A stretch of 64,000 nt of DNA, from positions 1 through 64,000 of the forward strand of contig NZ_JAMZIE010000008.1 of the NCBI RefSeq assembly GCF_024178165.1. Direction: 5' to 3'. Shown piece by piece: positions 1 to 9,067 of the stretch (position 1 is the stretch's first letter; each line of letters begins with the position of its first letter). The stretch is from Halohasta salina (GTDB lineage Archaea; Halobacteriota; Halobacteria; Halobacteriales; Haloferacaceae). The notes under the pieces were generated by a model that was not told the origin of the DNA, made no database searches, and saw nothing but the letters and a program-made list of their open reading frames with translations. Made by a program: the position numbers and the translations under genes.

Positions 1-1
1 A

Positions 2-97
2 CTCACGCCGTACCTCAGAGCGTTTCAGCTTCGTCGCCGAGTCTACCGAAAATCAGGAGAAGAAGCTCTGAAAACCATCCTCGACGCTGCACTATGA
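2..97 (+). CDS. C-terminal fragment of an unidentified protein, possibly a transposase
   Basis: The window opens inside a reading frame of 31 codons that ends in TGA at 95-97. The visible tail is basic (LRRRVYRKSGEEALKTIL). Its codons (AGA, CGA, TCA, GGA, GAA, CTG, AAA) are far more A/T-rich at third positions than those of neighbouring genes. That composition and the basic tail suit the end of an insertion-sequence transposase, but I cannot assign a family. No stop interrupts the frame before the window edge. The gene body lies outside the window, so identity is only a guess. Confidence 0.35.
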   Translation, partial: LTPYLRAFQLRRRVYRKSGEEALKTILDAAL

Positions 98-145
98 CTC
101 ACCAACAATCTCCGCCACAAGAGCGAAAACCGAATCGCCCGTGGA

Positions 146-571
146 CTAATCCCCGCCGCCGGTGACTGTGGTGGGACGGTCGGTGGTGAGCAGGACCTCC
201 TGTGTGACCGAGCCGAACAGCACCTTGCCGGCGGGCGAGCGTTTGCGACCCCCGAGGACGATGAGGTCGACGTCGAGGGCCTCCGCCTCCTGAATAATGT
301 CGTCGGACACCTCGCCGCTGTCTTCGAGGAGCTGGTAGTCGACACCGGCGTCGTCGAGAGTTTCCTCCGCGCGACGGACCGACGCGACACGCTCGGCGGA
401 GTTGAATCGCTGCAACTCCGCGGGCAGCTCCTCCGAACCTGCCCCCTCGGTAAAGACGAACAGGAGGTGTGCTTCGACCTCTTCGGCAGCGTTCGGAAGG
501 CCGGCAACGAACGATGCTTGTCTGCGTGCGCGATCCTCGTTGTCGTCGATCGGAACAAGTACACGAAACAT
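146..571 (-). CDS. UspA-family universal stress protein
   Basis: This 141-residue protein has the single-domain Usp fold. It opens with the beta1 strand FRVLVPIDD and near the C terminus carries the nucleotide-binding glycine motif in the form [15 protein letters not shown], close to the G-2x-G-9x-G(S/T) pattern of ATP-binding Usp proteins. Length matches the family. It sits 41 bases downstream of the aldehyde dehydrogenase gene on the same strand, so the two may be cotranscribed. Usp proteins are cytosolic dimers with stress-linked but poorly defined roles; no ligand can be inferred here. A second, divergent Usp gene lies at 5130-5540. Confidence 0.9.
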   Translation of the reverse strand: MFRVLVPIDDNEDRARRQASFVAGLPNAAEEVEAHLLFVFTEGAGSEELPAELQRFNSAERVASVRRAEETLDDAGVDYQLLEDSGEVSDDIIQEAEALDVDLIVLGGRKRSPAGKVLFGSVTQEVLLTTDRPTTVTGGGD

Positions 572-612
572 GTATTATTAGTTGTAAGAATGGATGTGTT
601 CGGCAGTTCGCG

Positions 613-2124
613 TCAGTCGTCGTCGGTCTTCACGTCGGCCGAGAGTCCCTGTGCCAACTCAATCTCGGGGGCGTTGTTGAGCGTCCACGCCGTCCGCTCG
701 GTGACGGCCTCGATGACTTCGCGGGCCGAGGGGTAGCCGTTCCCGGACTTCTTGACGCCGCCGAACGGCAACTGGACCTCCGCGCCGATACACGGGAGAT
801 TCCCGTAGGCCAATCCGAGGTCGGCGTGGTCGCGGTAGTAGTTGATCTGCCGGTAGTCCTCCGAGATGATCGAGCCCGCCAGTCCGTAGGGGGTCGCGTT
901 CTGGAGTTCGACGGCGCGCTCGATATCACCCTCGTACTCGATGAGGGCGACGTGGGGGCCGAACACTTCCTCTCGGATGCATTCGAGCGACTCGTCGTAC
1001 CCGATCTCGTAGACGAACGGGCCGGTCCAGTGGCCATCCTCGTGGCCCTCTGGGATCTCGTCGTCGTCGAGTTCGCCGCGGTCGACCAGAACGTTCGCGC
1101 CCTCCTCGCGGGCGCGTTCGTTGCCGGCCAGCACCTTCTCCTTGTGTTCGGCCTCGATCAGCGGGCCCATGAACGTGTCCTCGTCGAGCGGGTCACCAAC
1201 TGCCACCCGTTCGGCAGCCTCGACGTAGCGTTCCTTGAACTCCTCGTACACATCGGTGTGGACGATCAGCCGCTCGGCCGACACACAGCGCTGGCCCGTC
1301 GTTTTGAAGCTCGACAGCACAGCCGCCGGCACGGCGAGGTCGAGATCCGCCTCGTCGGTGATGACGACCGCGTTTTTCCCACCCATCTCACAGGCCGCGA
1401 GTTTGCCGGGCGTGCCGCCGACCTGATCGGCGATCTGGTGGCCGACCTCGGCCGACCCGGTAAACAGCACCGTCGCCACGTCGTCGTGGTCGACGATGGC
1501 GGCTCCGGCGTCGCCGTATCCCTGCACCATGTTGAACACGCCGTCCGGAATTCCGGCATCGACCATGAGTTCGGCGATGGCCTGCGCACAGCGTGGCGTC
1601 TGTTCGGCGGGCTTCCAGACGACCGTGTTGCCCTCGACGAGCGCGACTGCCATGTGCCAAAACGGGATGGCGATGGGGAAGTTCCACGGCGTGATACAGC
1701 CGACGACGCCGCGGGGTTTGCGGCGCATGTAGGCGTCTTTCGAGCCGATCTCGCTCGGCACCACGTCGCCGTGTGGATGTCGACCGTTGCCGGCGGCCCA
1801 CTCGACCATGTGGGCGGCCTCGACGATGTCGGCTTTCCCCTCGTTGATCTCCTTGCCACACTCGCGGGTGACGAGTTCGCCGAGTTCGTCGGTGCGGGCC
1901 TTCAGTTCCTCGTAGACGTCCCAGAGGTACTCCGCGCGGTTGGGGTACGACAGGTTCCGCCACTCGTCGGCTGCCTCGTCGGCCGCGGCGATCGCGCGGT
2001 CGACGTCCGCCTCGGTCCCGCGTGGGAACTCGCCTAACGCCTCGCCCGTCGCGGGGTTGGTACTGACAAACGTCTCGTCGCCGTCGATCCACTCGCCGTC
2101 GATATAGTGTGCAAACGTCTCCAT
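613..2124 (-). CDS. NAD(P)-dependent aldehyde dehydrogenase
   Basis: This full-length ALDH superfamily enzyme of 503 residues oxidises an aldehyde to a carboxylate. The cofactor-site stretch TPWNFP lies near residue 145. The general base Glu246 is in CEMGGKN, a variant of the usual LELGGKN, and the catalytic Cys280 is in GQRCVSAERL. It starts at an ATG with no alternative nearby. Overall features resemble the ALDH7/succinate-semialdehyde-type group, but the substrate cannot be read from sequence. A UspA gene follows 41 bases downstream on the same strand. Confidence 0.92.
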   Translation of the reverse strand: METFAHYIDGEWIDGDETFVSTNPATGEALGEFPRGTEADVDRAIAAADEAADEWRNLSYPNRAEYLWDVYEELKARTDELGELVTRECGKEINEGKADIVEAAHMVEWAAGNGRHPHGDVVPSEIGSKDAYMRRKPRGVVGCITPWNFPIAIPFWHMAVALVEGNTVVWKPAEQTPRCAQAIAELMVDAGIPDGVFNMVQGYGDAGAAIVDHDDVATVLFTGSAEVGHQIADQVGGTPGKLAACEMGGKNAVVITDEADLDLAVPAAVLSSFKTTGQRCVSAERLIVHTDVYEEFKERYVEAAERVAVGDPLDEDTFMGPLIEAEHKEKVLAGNERAREEGANVLVDRGELDDDEIPEGHEDGHWTGPFVYEIGYDESLECIREEVFGPHVALIEYEGDIERAVELQNATPYGLAGSIISEDYRQINYYRDHADLGLAYGNLPCIGAEVQLPFGGVKKSGNGYPSAREVIEAVTERTAWTLNNAPEIELAQGLSADVKTDDD

Positions 2125-2272
2125 ACACAGTGCTAGAGACTATATCGGTGAATAGGCCAGCCCGACCATGGAAGGGGGTTCGCGGTAGCCCGGGAGGCAT
2201 ACGGTATGCGGGGTTGCTGCTCGACCACCGCCCGGTAGGCGATCGATGCGGCAACAGCTACGACGAACAGTC

Positions 2273-2719
2273 TCAGTCGGCGGTGGCCTCGGCGACCCCG
2301 AGTTCCTCCAGTGCGACCTCGATCACCGTCGCCTCGACGAGATCGCGAGTCTCGGTCATGGGGTCGTCGGCTGACTCGAGGACCTCGCGACTCCGTTCGC
2401 GGAGCCGGGCTTCGAGTTCGGTCTGGTTCGGTTCCTTGGTCTCGTTCAACAGCGCCTCGAAGTCCTCCCGGAGATCGAAGGAGGCGTAGGCGACGTTACA
2501 CCGCGAGAGCGGATGGTGGCCCATCTCGAGGGCGAGATCGGCGACGAGCTCCCAGTCGTCGGCACAGAACTGGAGGGTTACCGGGCTGACGATGTCCTGC
2601 CACGCGATCGGGCCGCTGTTTTCCATCAGCGTCACTGCTCGCGGCGGGACCTCGATCCGGCTGTCGGTGTTGGCCTGTCCGCAGAGACAACAGGGGGTAT
2701 CGGTTCGCCCGGTGAACAT
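2273..2719 (-). CDS. Conserved haloarchaeal protein with N-terminal cysteine cluster
   Basis: I place the start at the ATG at 2719, giving 148 residues (MFTGRTDTPCCLCGQ); the open frame extends further upstream but runs into the ferredoxin gene. The N terminus has CCLCG and a further Cys appears in LQFCADDW and SRCNVAY, so a metal site is possible. The rest is acidic and helical with no recognisable domain. It follows the J-domain/ferredoxin gene by 41 bases on the same strand and may be co-expressed with it. Function unknown. Confidence 0.7.
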   Translation of the reverse strand: MFTGRTDTPCCLCGQANTDSRIEVPPRAVTLMENSGPIAWQDIVSPVTLQFCADDWELVADLALEMGHHPLSRCNVAYASFDLREDFEALLNETKEPNQTELEARLRERSREVLESADDPMTETRDLVEATVIEVALEELGVAEATAD

Positions 2720-2760
2720 ACGATCAGTAGGGACTCGCTGCCTATGGTCCTTGCGTCGAC

Positions 2761-3408
2761 CTACCGGCTCGTGGCCTTCTCGAAGCGATCCGGCGGCAGC
2801 CGCAGGTCGTCGAGGTCGGGACGGTGTTTGATGTTGTAGACGACCTGTAGCTCGTCGGCCGTCGGCCGCCCGTTGCAGGACAGCCGGATTCCCTGGTCGA
2901 GCATCTCCTCGGAGAGGATGTGGTCGACCAACTGCGAGAGTTCGCCCTCCAGCAGCGCGACCGCGCAGTTCGCACACGCCCCGCCCCGACAGGCGAACGG
3001 CCACGCGAAACCGCTGTTTTCGGCGGCCTCGAGGAGGGTTTCGTCGCCTTCGACCTCGAAGGATCCGTAGTCGGCCTCCGGGAGGTCGACCGCGGCGGCC
3101 TTTTCGAAGAGGTCGTCGTCTTCGAGGCTCCAGCCGTAGTCGTCGAACACCTCGTAGTTGAGGAAGTCGACGGTCGTCGGCTCCGGCTCGGGTGCGGTCT
3201 CCTGTTCGGCGACGACGGTCTCACCGTCGAGCTGGTCGGTGGCGCTGGCCTCCGAGAGTTGTTCGTAGGCCCGCTCGACCCGTTTGAACGCCGCCTCGCT
3301 CCCCCCGAGATCCGGATGGCACTCCTTGACCCGGTCGCGGTAGGCCTGTTTGATCTCCTCGGCGTCGGCATCCGAATCGACCCGGAGAATATCATACGGA
3401 GACGCCAT
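2761..3408 (-). CDS. J-domain / 2Fe-2S ferredoxin fusion protein
   Basis: The 215-residue product joins two folds. Residues 1-55 form a DnaJ-type J domain with the essential His31-Pro32-Asp33 loop. After an acidic linker, residues 115-205 form a plant-type [2Fe-2S] ferredoxin domain with the cluster ligands Cys140, Cys145, Cys148 and Cys178 in C-x4-C-x2-C...C spacing. No zinc-finger or substrate-binding DnaJ region is present. Ferredoxin domains carry electrons. The J domain suggests docking to DnaK, perhaps for cluster assembly or repair, but that is inference. Similar fusions are annotated in other haloarchaea. It is transcribed divergently from the hydrolase at 3522. Confidence 0.93.
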   Translation of the reverse strand: MASPYDILRVDSDADAEEIKQAYRDRVKECHPDLGGSEAAFKRVERAYEQLSEASATDQLDGETVVAEQETAPEPEPTTVDFLNYEVFDDYGWSLEDDDLFEKAAAVDLPEADYGSFEVEGDETLLEAAENSGFAWPFACRGGACANCAVALLEGELSQLVDHILSEEMLDQGIRLSCNGRPTADELQVVYNIKHRPDLDDLRLPPDRFEKATSR

Positions 3409-3521
3409 AGGGAAGAGTTCTGTTGGTCCAAACGAGGGGTTGAGGTAACCTTAACCCGTCGACTTCCGGCGTCGGCGGTGACAGTCATACCATTTAGGCA
3501 CCCCCGCCGCGAGCCACCAGT

Positions 3522-4295
3522 ATGAGCTACGCGGACGCCGACGGCTGTGCGATCTACTACGAGCGGACCGACGCCGCCCCCGACGCCGAGACTGTCGTTC
3601 TCATCGGCGAGTTGGGGTTCGGCGCGTGGCAGTGGGGCTGGCAGTACGCTGCCCTCGCCGGACTCTTCGAGACGATCGTCTACGACCACCGCGGCTGTGG
3701 CCGCTCGGATGCGCCGTCGCGGCCGTATTCGATGCGCGATCTGGTCGGCGATCTGGAAGCGGTCATGCGGGACGCAAACGTCCGCCGCGCCCACCTCGTG
3801 GGCTGTGGTCTCGGCGGCTGCGTCGCGCTGGCGGCGGCCCGTCACACCAGTCGCGCCGAGCGCCTGACGCTGATCGGCACCCCGGTTTCGGGTGCGGCGT
3901 TCGAGGCGTCCGACCTTCAGGCGGATCCTGCCGATACCGACGCGCTCCGGGATTCGACCGACGGGTTGCTGTCGACCGCGTTCCGCGAGGCCCACCCCGA
4001 CGTCCCCGACCGGATCGTCGACTGGCGGGCCGAGGAGGACGCCGATCCCGAGGCACAGGCCGCCCAGCAGGCCGCCATCGAGGAGTTCGACGCCGAGCCG
4101 CTGTACGAACTGACGCGACCGGCGCTCGTGGTCGGCGGGGGGAGGGATTCGGTGGTCGACGCCGCCGAGAGTCGGCGGCTGGCCGAGGAGTTACCCCGCG
4201 GCGAGTATCGCGAATACCCCGAGGCAGGCCACCTCCTGACCGTCGAGCGGTCGGCGGCACTCAACGACGAGTTGGTCGGCTGGCTCGGCGAGTAG
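3522..4295 (+). CDS. Alpha/beta-hydrolase fold protein with altered nucleophile elbow
   Basis: A 257-residue alpha/beta-hydrolase. It has the strand/oxyanion region VVLIGELGFGAW, the DHRGCGRSD loop typical of the fold, a late acidic residue in GGRDSVVD and the catalytic-type His in EAGHLL. The nucleophile elbow, normally GxSxG, reads G94-C-G-L-G98, so the nucleophile position 96 is glycine, and the codon GGT is clear in the DNA. It may therefore be a non-hydrolytic member, or use Cys95 in an unusual way. A TATA-like ATTTAGG lies about 30 bases before the ATG, consistent with leaderless transcription. The amidotransferase gene follows 71 bases downstream. Confidence 0.85.
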   Translation: MSYADADGCAIYYERTDAAPDAETVVLIGELGFGAWQWGWQYAALAGLFETIVYDHRGCGRSDAPSRPYSMRDLVGDLEAVMRDANVRRAHLVGCGLGGCVALAAARHTSRAERLTLIGTPVSGAAFEASDLQADPADTDALRDSTDGLLSTAFREAHPDVPDRIVDWRAEEDADPEAQAAQQAAIEEFDAEPLYELTRPALVVGGGRDSVVDAAESRRLAEELPRGEYREYPEAGHLLTVERSAALNDELVGWLGE

Positions 4296-4366
4296 CGCGT
4301 CGACGAGACCGGCAGCACCCGCAGGCGACGCAAGCCATTTCGTTCGGAGGTTCCTACCCGGTCGTA

Positions 4367-5080
4367 ATGGAACGGTTACGGTTCGGGCTCCTACAGGCGG
4401 CCCAAGACAATCCAGACACGACGCGGAACTTCAGGCGCGAACTCGACGCCGACCTTGTCGAGTTCGACGTGAACAACGGCGAGCTCCCGCCACACACCGA
4501 GTTCGACGCGCTGGTCGTCACGGGATCGCGGGCCTCAGTCTACTGGGACGACGAGTGGATTGACCCGCTCGTCGAGTACGTCGCCGCGGCCGCCGCCGAC
4601 GGCGTGCCGATCCTCGGGGTCTGTTACGGACATCAGGTGCTCGCCGAGGCGCTGGGCGGCCGCGTGGCGGGGATGGACGACTTCGAGTTGGGCTACAATA
4701 CGGTCGAGCGGATCGGCGACGACCCGCTGTTGGCGGGGATCGACGACCGGTTTACGGTCTTTACGAGCCACGGCGACACCGTCGTCGACCTCCCGCCGGG
4801 GGCGGAACTGATCGCCCGCAACGACCACGGCGTCCATGGCTTCCGCCGGGGGGACTGCTGGGGCGTCCAGTTCCATCCCGAGTACGATATGGGGACCGCC
4901 CGCCGGATCGCCGAGAGCAAACGCGAGCGGCTGGGTGATCCGCAGGTCGACCGTGTCCTCGAAGGGATCTCGCCGGCACAGTACGACGCCGCCTGTGAGG
5001 CCAAACGGCTCTTCGAGAACTTCACGGCGTACGTTCGACAGCGGGCCGACGGGCGGGCGATGCCGGAGCCGACCGCCTGA
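4367..5080 (+). CDS. Class I glutamine amidotransferase-like protein
   Basis: I chose the ATG at 4367 (MERLRFGLLQ), giving 237 residues; the open frame upstream overlaps the hydrolase gene and is not protein-like. It has the nucleophile elbow GVCYGHQ with Cys86 and the distal QFHPEYD containing the catalytic His-x-Glu pair, so the Cys-His-Glu triad is intact. It resembles the GuaA-like stand-alone amidotransferases and contains no synthetase domain. It would release ammonia from glutamine or act on a gamma-glutamyl compound; the substrate is unknown. Confidence 0.87.
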   Translation: MERLRFGLLQAAQDNPDTTRNFRRELDADLVEFDVNNGELPPHTEFDALVVTGSRASVYWDDEWIDPLVEYVAAAAADGVPILGVCYGHQVLAEALGGRVAGMDDFELGYNTVERIGDDPLLAGIDDRFTVFTSHGDTVVDLPPGAELIARNDHGVHGFRRGDCWGVQFHPEYDMGTARRIAESKRERLGDPQVDRVLEGISPAQYDAACEAKRLFENFTAYVRQRADGRAMPEPTA

Positions 5081-5129
5081 ATCGCTACCGCGGAGTCGCC
5101 TTTTTGTTCCGGCGGGACCGACGACCGGT

Positions 5130-5540
5130 ATGACAGTTCTCGTTCCCTACGACGGCTCCCGACCGGCACAGCAGGCAGTCGAGTACGCGGTCGACAACTG
5201 GGGCGACACGCGGATCGTCCTGTTGCGCGTCATCGAGTTCGCCGACGGCTCGCTGGAGGCGGGCCTCGATCTGATCAAAGAACGGCTCAAAGAGTCCCGC
5301 GAGGAGGGGGCCGCCGAGTTGACCGACGAGCTGTTGGAGACACTACACGACGTCGACTACGACGTCGAGACCGTCGTCGGCAAGCCGGCCCGCGAGATCG
5401 TCGGCTACGCCGAGGCCAACGACGTCGAGGGGATCGTCATCGGCAGTCACGGCCGAACCGGGGCCTCGCGGGTGCTGCTCGGCAGCGTCGCCCAGACGGT
5501 CGTCCGCCGGGCTCCGGTCCCAGTCACGGTCGTCCGGTGA
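5130..5540 (+). CDS. UspA-family universal stress protein
   Basis: This 136-residue single Usp domain starts at the ATG at 5130 (MTVLVPYDGS). The ATP-binding motif is a good match: GSHGRTGASRVLLGSV fits G-2x-G-9x-G-S. A TTTTTG tract and TATA-like sequence lie just upstream, so it may have its own promoter despite following the amidotransferase by 49 bases. It differs clearly from the Usp protein at 146-571 and is not a recent duplicate. Confidence 0.92.
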   Translation: MTVLVPYDGSRPAQQAVEYAVDNWGDTRIVLLRVIEFADGSLEAGLDLIKERLKESREEGAAELTDELLETLHDVDYDVETVVGKPAREIVGYAEANDVEGIVIGSHGRTGASRVLLGSVAQTVVRRAPVPVTVVR

Positions 5541-5606
5541 CACAAACGGGCGTTTGAGCCTTCCAAACAGGAAGGGTCACCCACACTCGAGTATCGGGTG
5601 ACAGTC

Positions 5607-6851
5607 ATGCAGCGACACAGACGAATCCTGATCGCGCTGGTGGTCGTCGGTGCCGTAGCGACCATCGGTGCGGTCACAGTGACCGCACAGAGTAGTTCAT
5701 CGACGAGTGCCGCGACCGCCGGCGAGCCGGTCGACCCCGGCAACTACACCCGGCTCTACGTCGAGGACGGCTACCGGAACGTCGAACTCAAACCCGGCGA
5801 GAGTGACACGGTCACAGTGACCGTCGAGAACGGCGAGGACGAATCGGTCGAACTCTCGCCGCAGGTCGCCTCGCCGCCGCCGCAGTCCCAGCGCCCGGTC
5901 GACCCCTCGTGGGTCTCGATCGACGCCGGCGACACCAGCCTCGACGCCGGCGAGTCCCGCGAGTTCGAGATCACCGTCGACGTCCCCGACGACGCCGAGA
6001 TCGGCGACTACCGCGGCGTCATCGCGTTCACCGACGAGACGGTTCGGTACCCCGGTCGGCCCCCACAGCCGGTCCACAGCGTCTCGCTGAGCACCACCGT
6101 CTGGCAGGAGCCGACCGTCCAGATCGACTCCGAGACACACGTCTACACCCAGCTACAGGCCGGCGAGACGTTCACCCGCGAGATCACCGTCTCGAACACC
6201 GGCGAGCAGGCAGTGCCGGTCGCCCCGCAGTTCGAGGCCGAGAACCAGCGTCGAGGCCGGCCCACCAGCCGCGATACCCTCGATCGGTCGTGGGTCTCGA
6301 TCGACGCGCCCAGCGAGGTCGGCCCCGGCGAGACCGACACGATCGAACTCACCGTCGAACCGCCGGCCGATGCCGACCGTGGCGACTACCGGGGCACCGT
6401 CGACCTCGGGATCACCGACCCCACCCGCGCCGACGACAACAACTACTGGCAGCAGGTCGACCTCAACTTCCAGCTGTGGACCGAACCGGACGAGCCCTTC
6501 GAGACGAGCTTCGACGTGAGCGAGTCGGCGACCAACGCCACGCTCGAACTCAGTGCCAACCGGCCGCGAACGCCGTCGGCAAGCGGGACCACTGACTTCG
6601 ACGTGACGTTCGTCGCCCCCGACGGCAGTGAGGTCGACGCCGAACGGAGCCGGGTGACCGACTCGGGCCGCGTCGGCCTCGGCGCACAGCGTCGGCCGAC
6701 CCAAGTCGACGATACCTACGCCGCACGCGGCAGCCAGCAGACGTTCACCTACGAGCTGTCGGATCCCGAAGCCGGCGAGTGGTCGGTCCGGATCATGCCC
6801 GAAAACACGATGGACTTCGAGTACGAGATCAGCCGCAGCGAGAAACCCTGA
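5607..6851 (+). CDS. Secreted beta-sandwich (COG1470/NEW3-like) protein
   Basis: With the ATG at 5607 the product has 414 residues; a GTG at 5598 is an in-frame alternative. The N terminus is a Sec-type signal: a basic MQRHRR stretch, then a hydrophobic run to about residue 28. The mature part has at least two Ig-like beta-sandwich units of the kind found in alpha-galactosidase NEW3 regions. Their repeated phrases are LKPGESDTVTVTVENGED, SWVSIDA (twice), EIGDYRG and DRGDYRG. A C-terminal region from about residue 300 looks like a further beta domain. There is no C-terminal membrane segment. It is probably an extracellular or cell-surface adhesion/structural protein; the ligand is unknown. Confidence 0.75.
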   Translation: MQRHRRILIALVVVGAVATIGAVTVTAQSSSSTSAATAGEPVDPGNYTRLYVEDGYRNVELKPGESDTVTVTVENGEDESVELSPQVASPPPQSQRPVDPSWVSIDAGDTSLDAGESREFEITVDVPDDAEIGDYRGVIAFTDETVRYPGRPPQPVHSVSLSTTVWQEPTVQIDSETHVYTQLQAGETFTREITVSNTGEQAVPVAPQFEAENQRRGRPTSRDTLDRSWVSIDAPSEVGPGETDTIELTVEPPADADRGDYRGTVDLGITDPTRADDNNYWQQVDLNFQLWTEPDEPFETSFDVSESATNATLELSANRPRTPSASGTTDFDVTFVAPDGSEVDAERSRVTDSGRVGLGAQRRPTQVDDTYAARGSQQTFTYELSDPEAGEWSVRIMPENTMDFEYEISRSEKP

Positions 6852-6961
6852 TCCGACATCGGACCGCGTTTGGCCGCTCCCGCCGACTGATCGATAGCTC
6901 GTCGGTCGACTCCCGCCGACGAATCAGCGGTTTTTAGGCCGTCTTCGCCAACTCGTAGTCA

Positions 6962-9061
6962 ATGAGTCACGACGAGTTCCCAACCGACGACCCCGCGGTG
7001 GTGACCTGTGGGCTGCCGTACGCCAACGGCGACCTGCACGTCGGCCACCTGCGGACCTACGTCGGCGGCGACGTGTATTCCCGCGCGCTGAAAACCCTCG
7101 GCCAGCAGACCGTCTTCGTCTGCGGTTCCGACATGCACGGCACCCCGGTCGCGGTCAACGCCGAACAGGAGGGTGTCTCCCCCGAGGAGTTCGCCCTCGA
7201 GTGGCACGAGACCTACAAGGAAACGTTCCCCCGGTTCGACGTCGACTTCGACAACTACGGCCACACCCACGACGCGACGAACGCCGAGACGACGAAATCC
7301 ATCGTCCGGGCGCTCGATGAGGCGGGTCACGTCTACGAAAAGGAGATCATGGTCGCCTACGACCCCGTCGAGGACCAACACCTTCCGGATCGCTACGTCG
7401 AGGGGACCTGCCCGTACTGCGGCGAAAAGGCACGCGGCGACGAGTGCGACGAGGGTTGTCAGCGCCACCTCGAACCCGGCGAGATCGAAGAGCCGGTCTC
7501 GACGATCACCGGCAACCCCGCCGAGTACCACGAGCGCAGCCACAAGTTCTTCGCCGTCTCGGCGTTCGAAGACTACCTGTCCGAATTCTTGGACCGCCTC
7601 GAAGGCACCTCCAACGCCCGGAACCAGCCGCGGGAGTGGATCGAATCGGGGCTTCAAGACTGGTGTATTACGCGGGATATGGACTGGGGGATCGACTACC
7701 CCGGAGAGGGGGACGACGATGGCGAGACCGACCTCGTGCTCTACGTCTGGGTCGACGCCCCGATCGAGTACATCTCCTCGACCAAGCAGTACACCGAGCG
7801 CGTGGGGAGCGACACCTACGACTGGGAGGAGCCGTGGCGCGAAGACGGCGAGATCGTCCACGTCATCGGCCGCGATATCATCCAGCACCACTCGATCTTC
7901 TGGCCGGCGATGCTCAACGGCGCAGGGTACAACGAGCCACGAGCCATCATGGCCTCCGGTTTTGTCACGCTGGGCGGCAAAGGGTTCTCCACGAGCCGCG
8001 ACCGGGCAGTGTGGGCCGACGAGTACCTCGACGAGGGGTTCCACCCCGATCTGCTCCGCTACTATCTGGCGACGAACGGTGGCTTCCAGCAGGACGTCGA
8101 CTTCTCGTGGGACAAGTTCCGCGACCGGGTCAACACCGAACTCGTCGGCACGCTCGGCAACTTCGTCTACCGTTCCCTCCTCTTTGCGGCGCGCAACTAC
8201 GGCGGGACGCCCGACGCCGAGGTCTCCGAAGAAGTCGACGACCGCATCGCCGAAGCCGTCGACGAGTTCACCGACGCGATCAACGACTACTCGATCCGTG
8301 AGGCGGGCAACGCCGCGATCCGACTGGCGCAGTTCGGCAACGAGTACATCCAGCGCAACGAGCCGTGGAAGCTGACCGATGAGGACCCCGAACAGGCCCG
8401 ACAGGTCATCTACGACTGTGTGCAGATCGCCAAAGCACTCGCGGTCATCTTCCAGCCGATCGCTCCCGAAACCTGTCAGCGGCTCTGGGACCAACTCGGT
8501 GAGGACGGCGAGGTGGCCAACACGACCGTCGACGCCGCCCACGAAGCGCCACAGGGAAGCTTCGAGGAACCCGACGAACTCTTCGAGAAGATCGAAGCAG
8601 AGCGCGTCGACGAACTCAACACGAAACTCGAACAGCGCGTCGAAGCAGCGACTGCAGACGAAGACGACGAGGACGAATCCATGACCGAAGACACCGACGA
8701 CGACGCGGACGCACAGCCAGCCGATCTCGAACCGGTCGTCGAAGACCGGATCAGCTTCGAGGAGTTCCAAGACATCGACCTCCGGGTCGGCGAAATCAAA
8801 GAAGCAGAGCCCGTCGAGGGCGCGGACAAGCTCGCCAAGCTCCAGGTCGACATCGGCGTCGAGGTCCGCCAACTGGTCGCGGGGATCAAACAGCTCCACG
8901 ACCTCGAGGAGCTACCGGGCACCCGCGTCATCATCGTCGCCAACCTCGAAGAGGCCGAACTGTTCGGCGTCGAGTCCAACGGGATGCTGCTGGCCGCCGG
9001 TGACGAAGCGGATATCCTGACGACTCACGACGACTCGGCCCTCGGGACGCGCGTTCAGTAA
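6962..9061 (+). CDS. metG: Methionyl-tRNA synthetase
   Basis: This 699-residue class I synthetase charges tRNA-Met. It has the nucleotide site HVGH near residue 22 and a KMSKS-equivalent loop KGFSTS near residue 340. The zinc knuckle is CPYCGEKARGDECDEGC. The anticodon-binding helical domain follows. After a very acidic linker near residue 560-590, a C-terminal EMAP/Trbp111-like tRNA-binding domain begins around ISFEEFQDIDLRVGEI. Length and order match archaeal MetRS with a fused C-terminal domain. It is convergent with the next gene, with only six bases between stops. Confidence 0.97.
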   Translation: MSHDEFPTDDPAVVTCGLPYANGDLHVGHLRTYVGGDVYSRALKTLGQQTVFVCGSDMHGTPVAVNAEQEGVSPEEFALEWHETYKETFPRFDVDFDNYGHTHDATNAETTKSIVRALDEAGHVYEKEIMVAYDPVEDQHLPDRYVEGTCPYCGEKARGDECDEGCQRHLEPGEIEEPVSTITGNPAEYHERSHKFFAVSAFEDYLSEFLDRLEGTSNARNQPREWIESGLQDWCITRDMDWGIDYPGEGDDDGETDLVLYVWVDAPIEYISSTKQYTERVGSDTYDWEEPWREDGEIVHVIGRDIIQHHSIFWPAMLNGAGYNEPRAIMASGFVTLGGKGFSTSRDRAVWADEYLDEGFHPDLLRYYLATNGGFQQDVDFSWDKFRDRVNTELVGTLGNFVYRSLLFAARNYGGTPDAEVSEEVDDRIAEAVDEFTDAINDYSIREAGNAAIRLAQFGNEYIQRNEPWKLTDEDPEQARQVIYDCVQIAKALAVIFQPIAPETCQRLWDQLGEDGEVANTTVDAAHEAPQGSFEEPDELFEKIEAERVDELNTKLEQRVEAATADEDDEDESMTEDTDDDADAQPADLEPVVEDRISFEEFQDIDLRVGEIKEAEPVEGADKLAKLQVDIGVEVRQLVAGIKQLHDLEELPGTRVIIVANLEEAELFGVESNGMLLAAGDEADILTTHDDSALGTRVQ

Positions 9062-9067
9062 CCCGGT

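Noticed and set aside
469-2037. Long plus-strand open frame of 522 codons
   Set aside because: It is the antisense shadow of the UspA and aldehyde dehydrogenase genes, whose motifs are complete.
6959-8899. 646-codon minus-strand open frame
   Set aside because: Antisense shadow of metG; composition is Val/Leu/Asp-biased with no domain.
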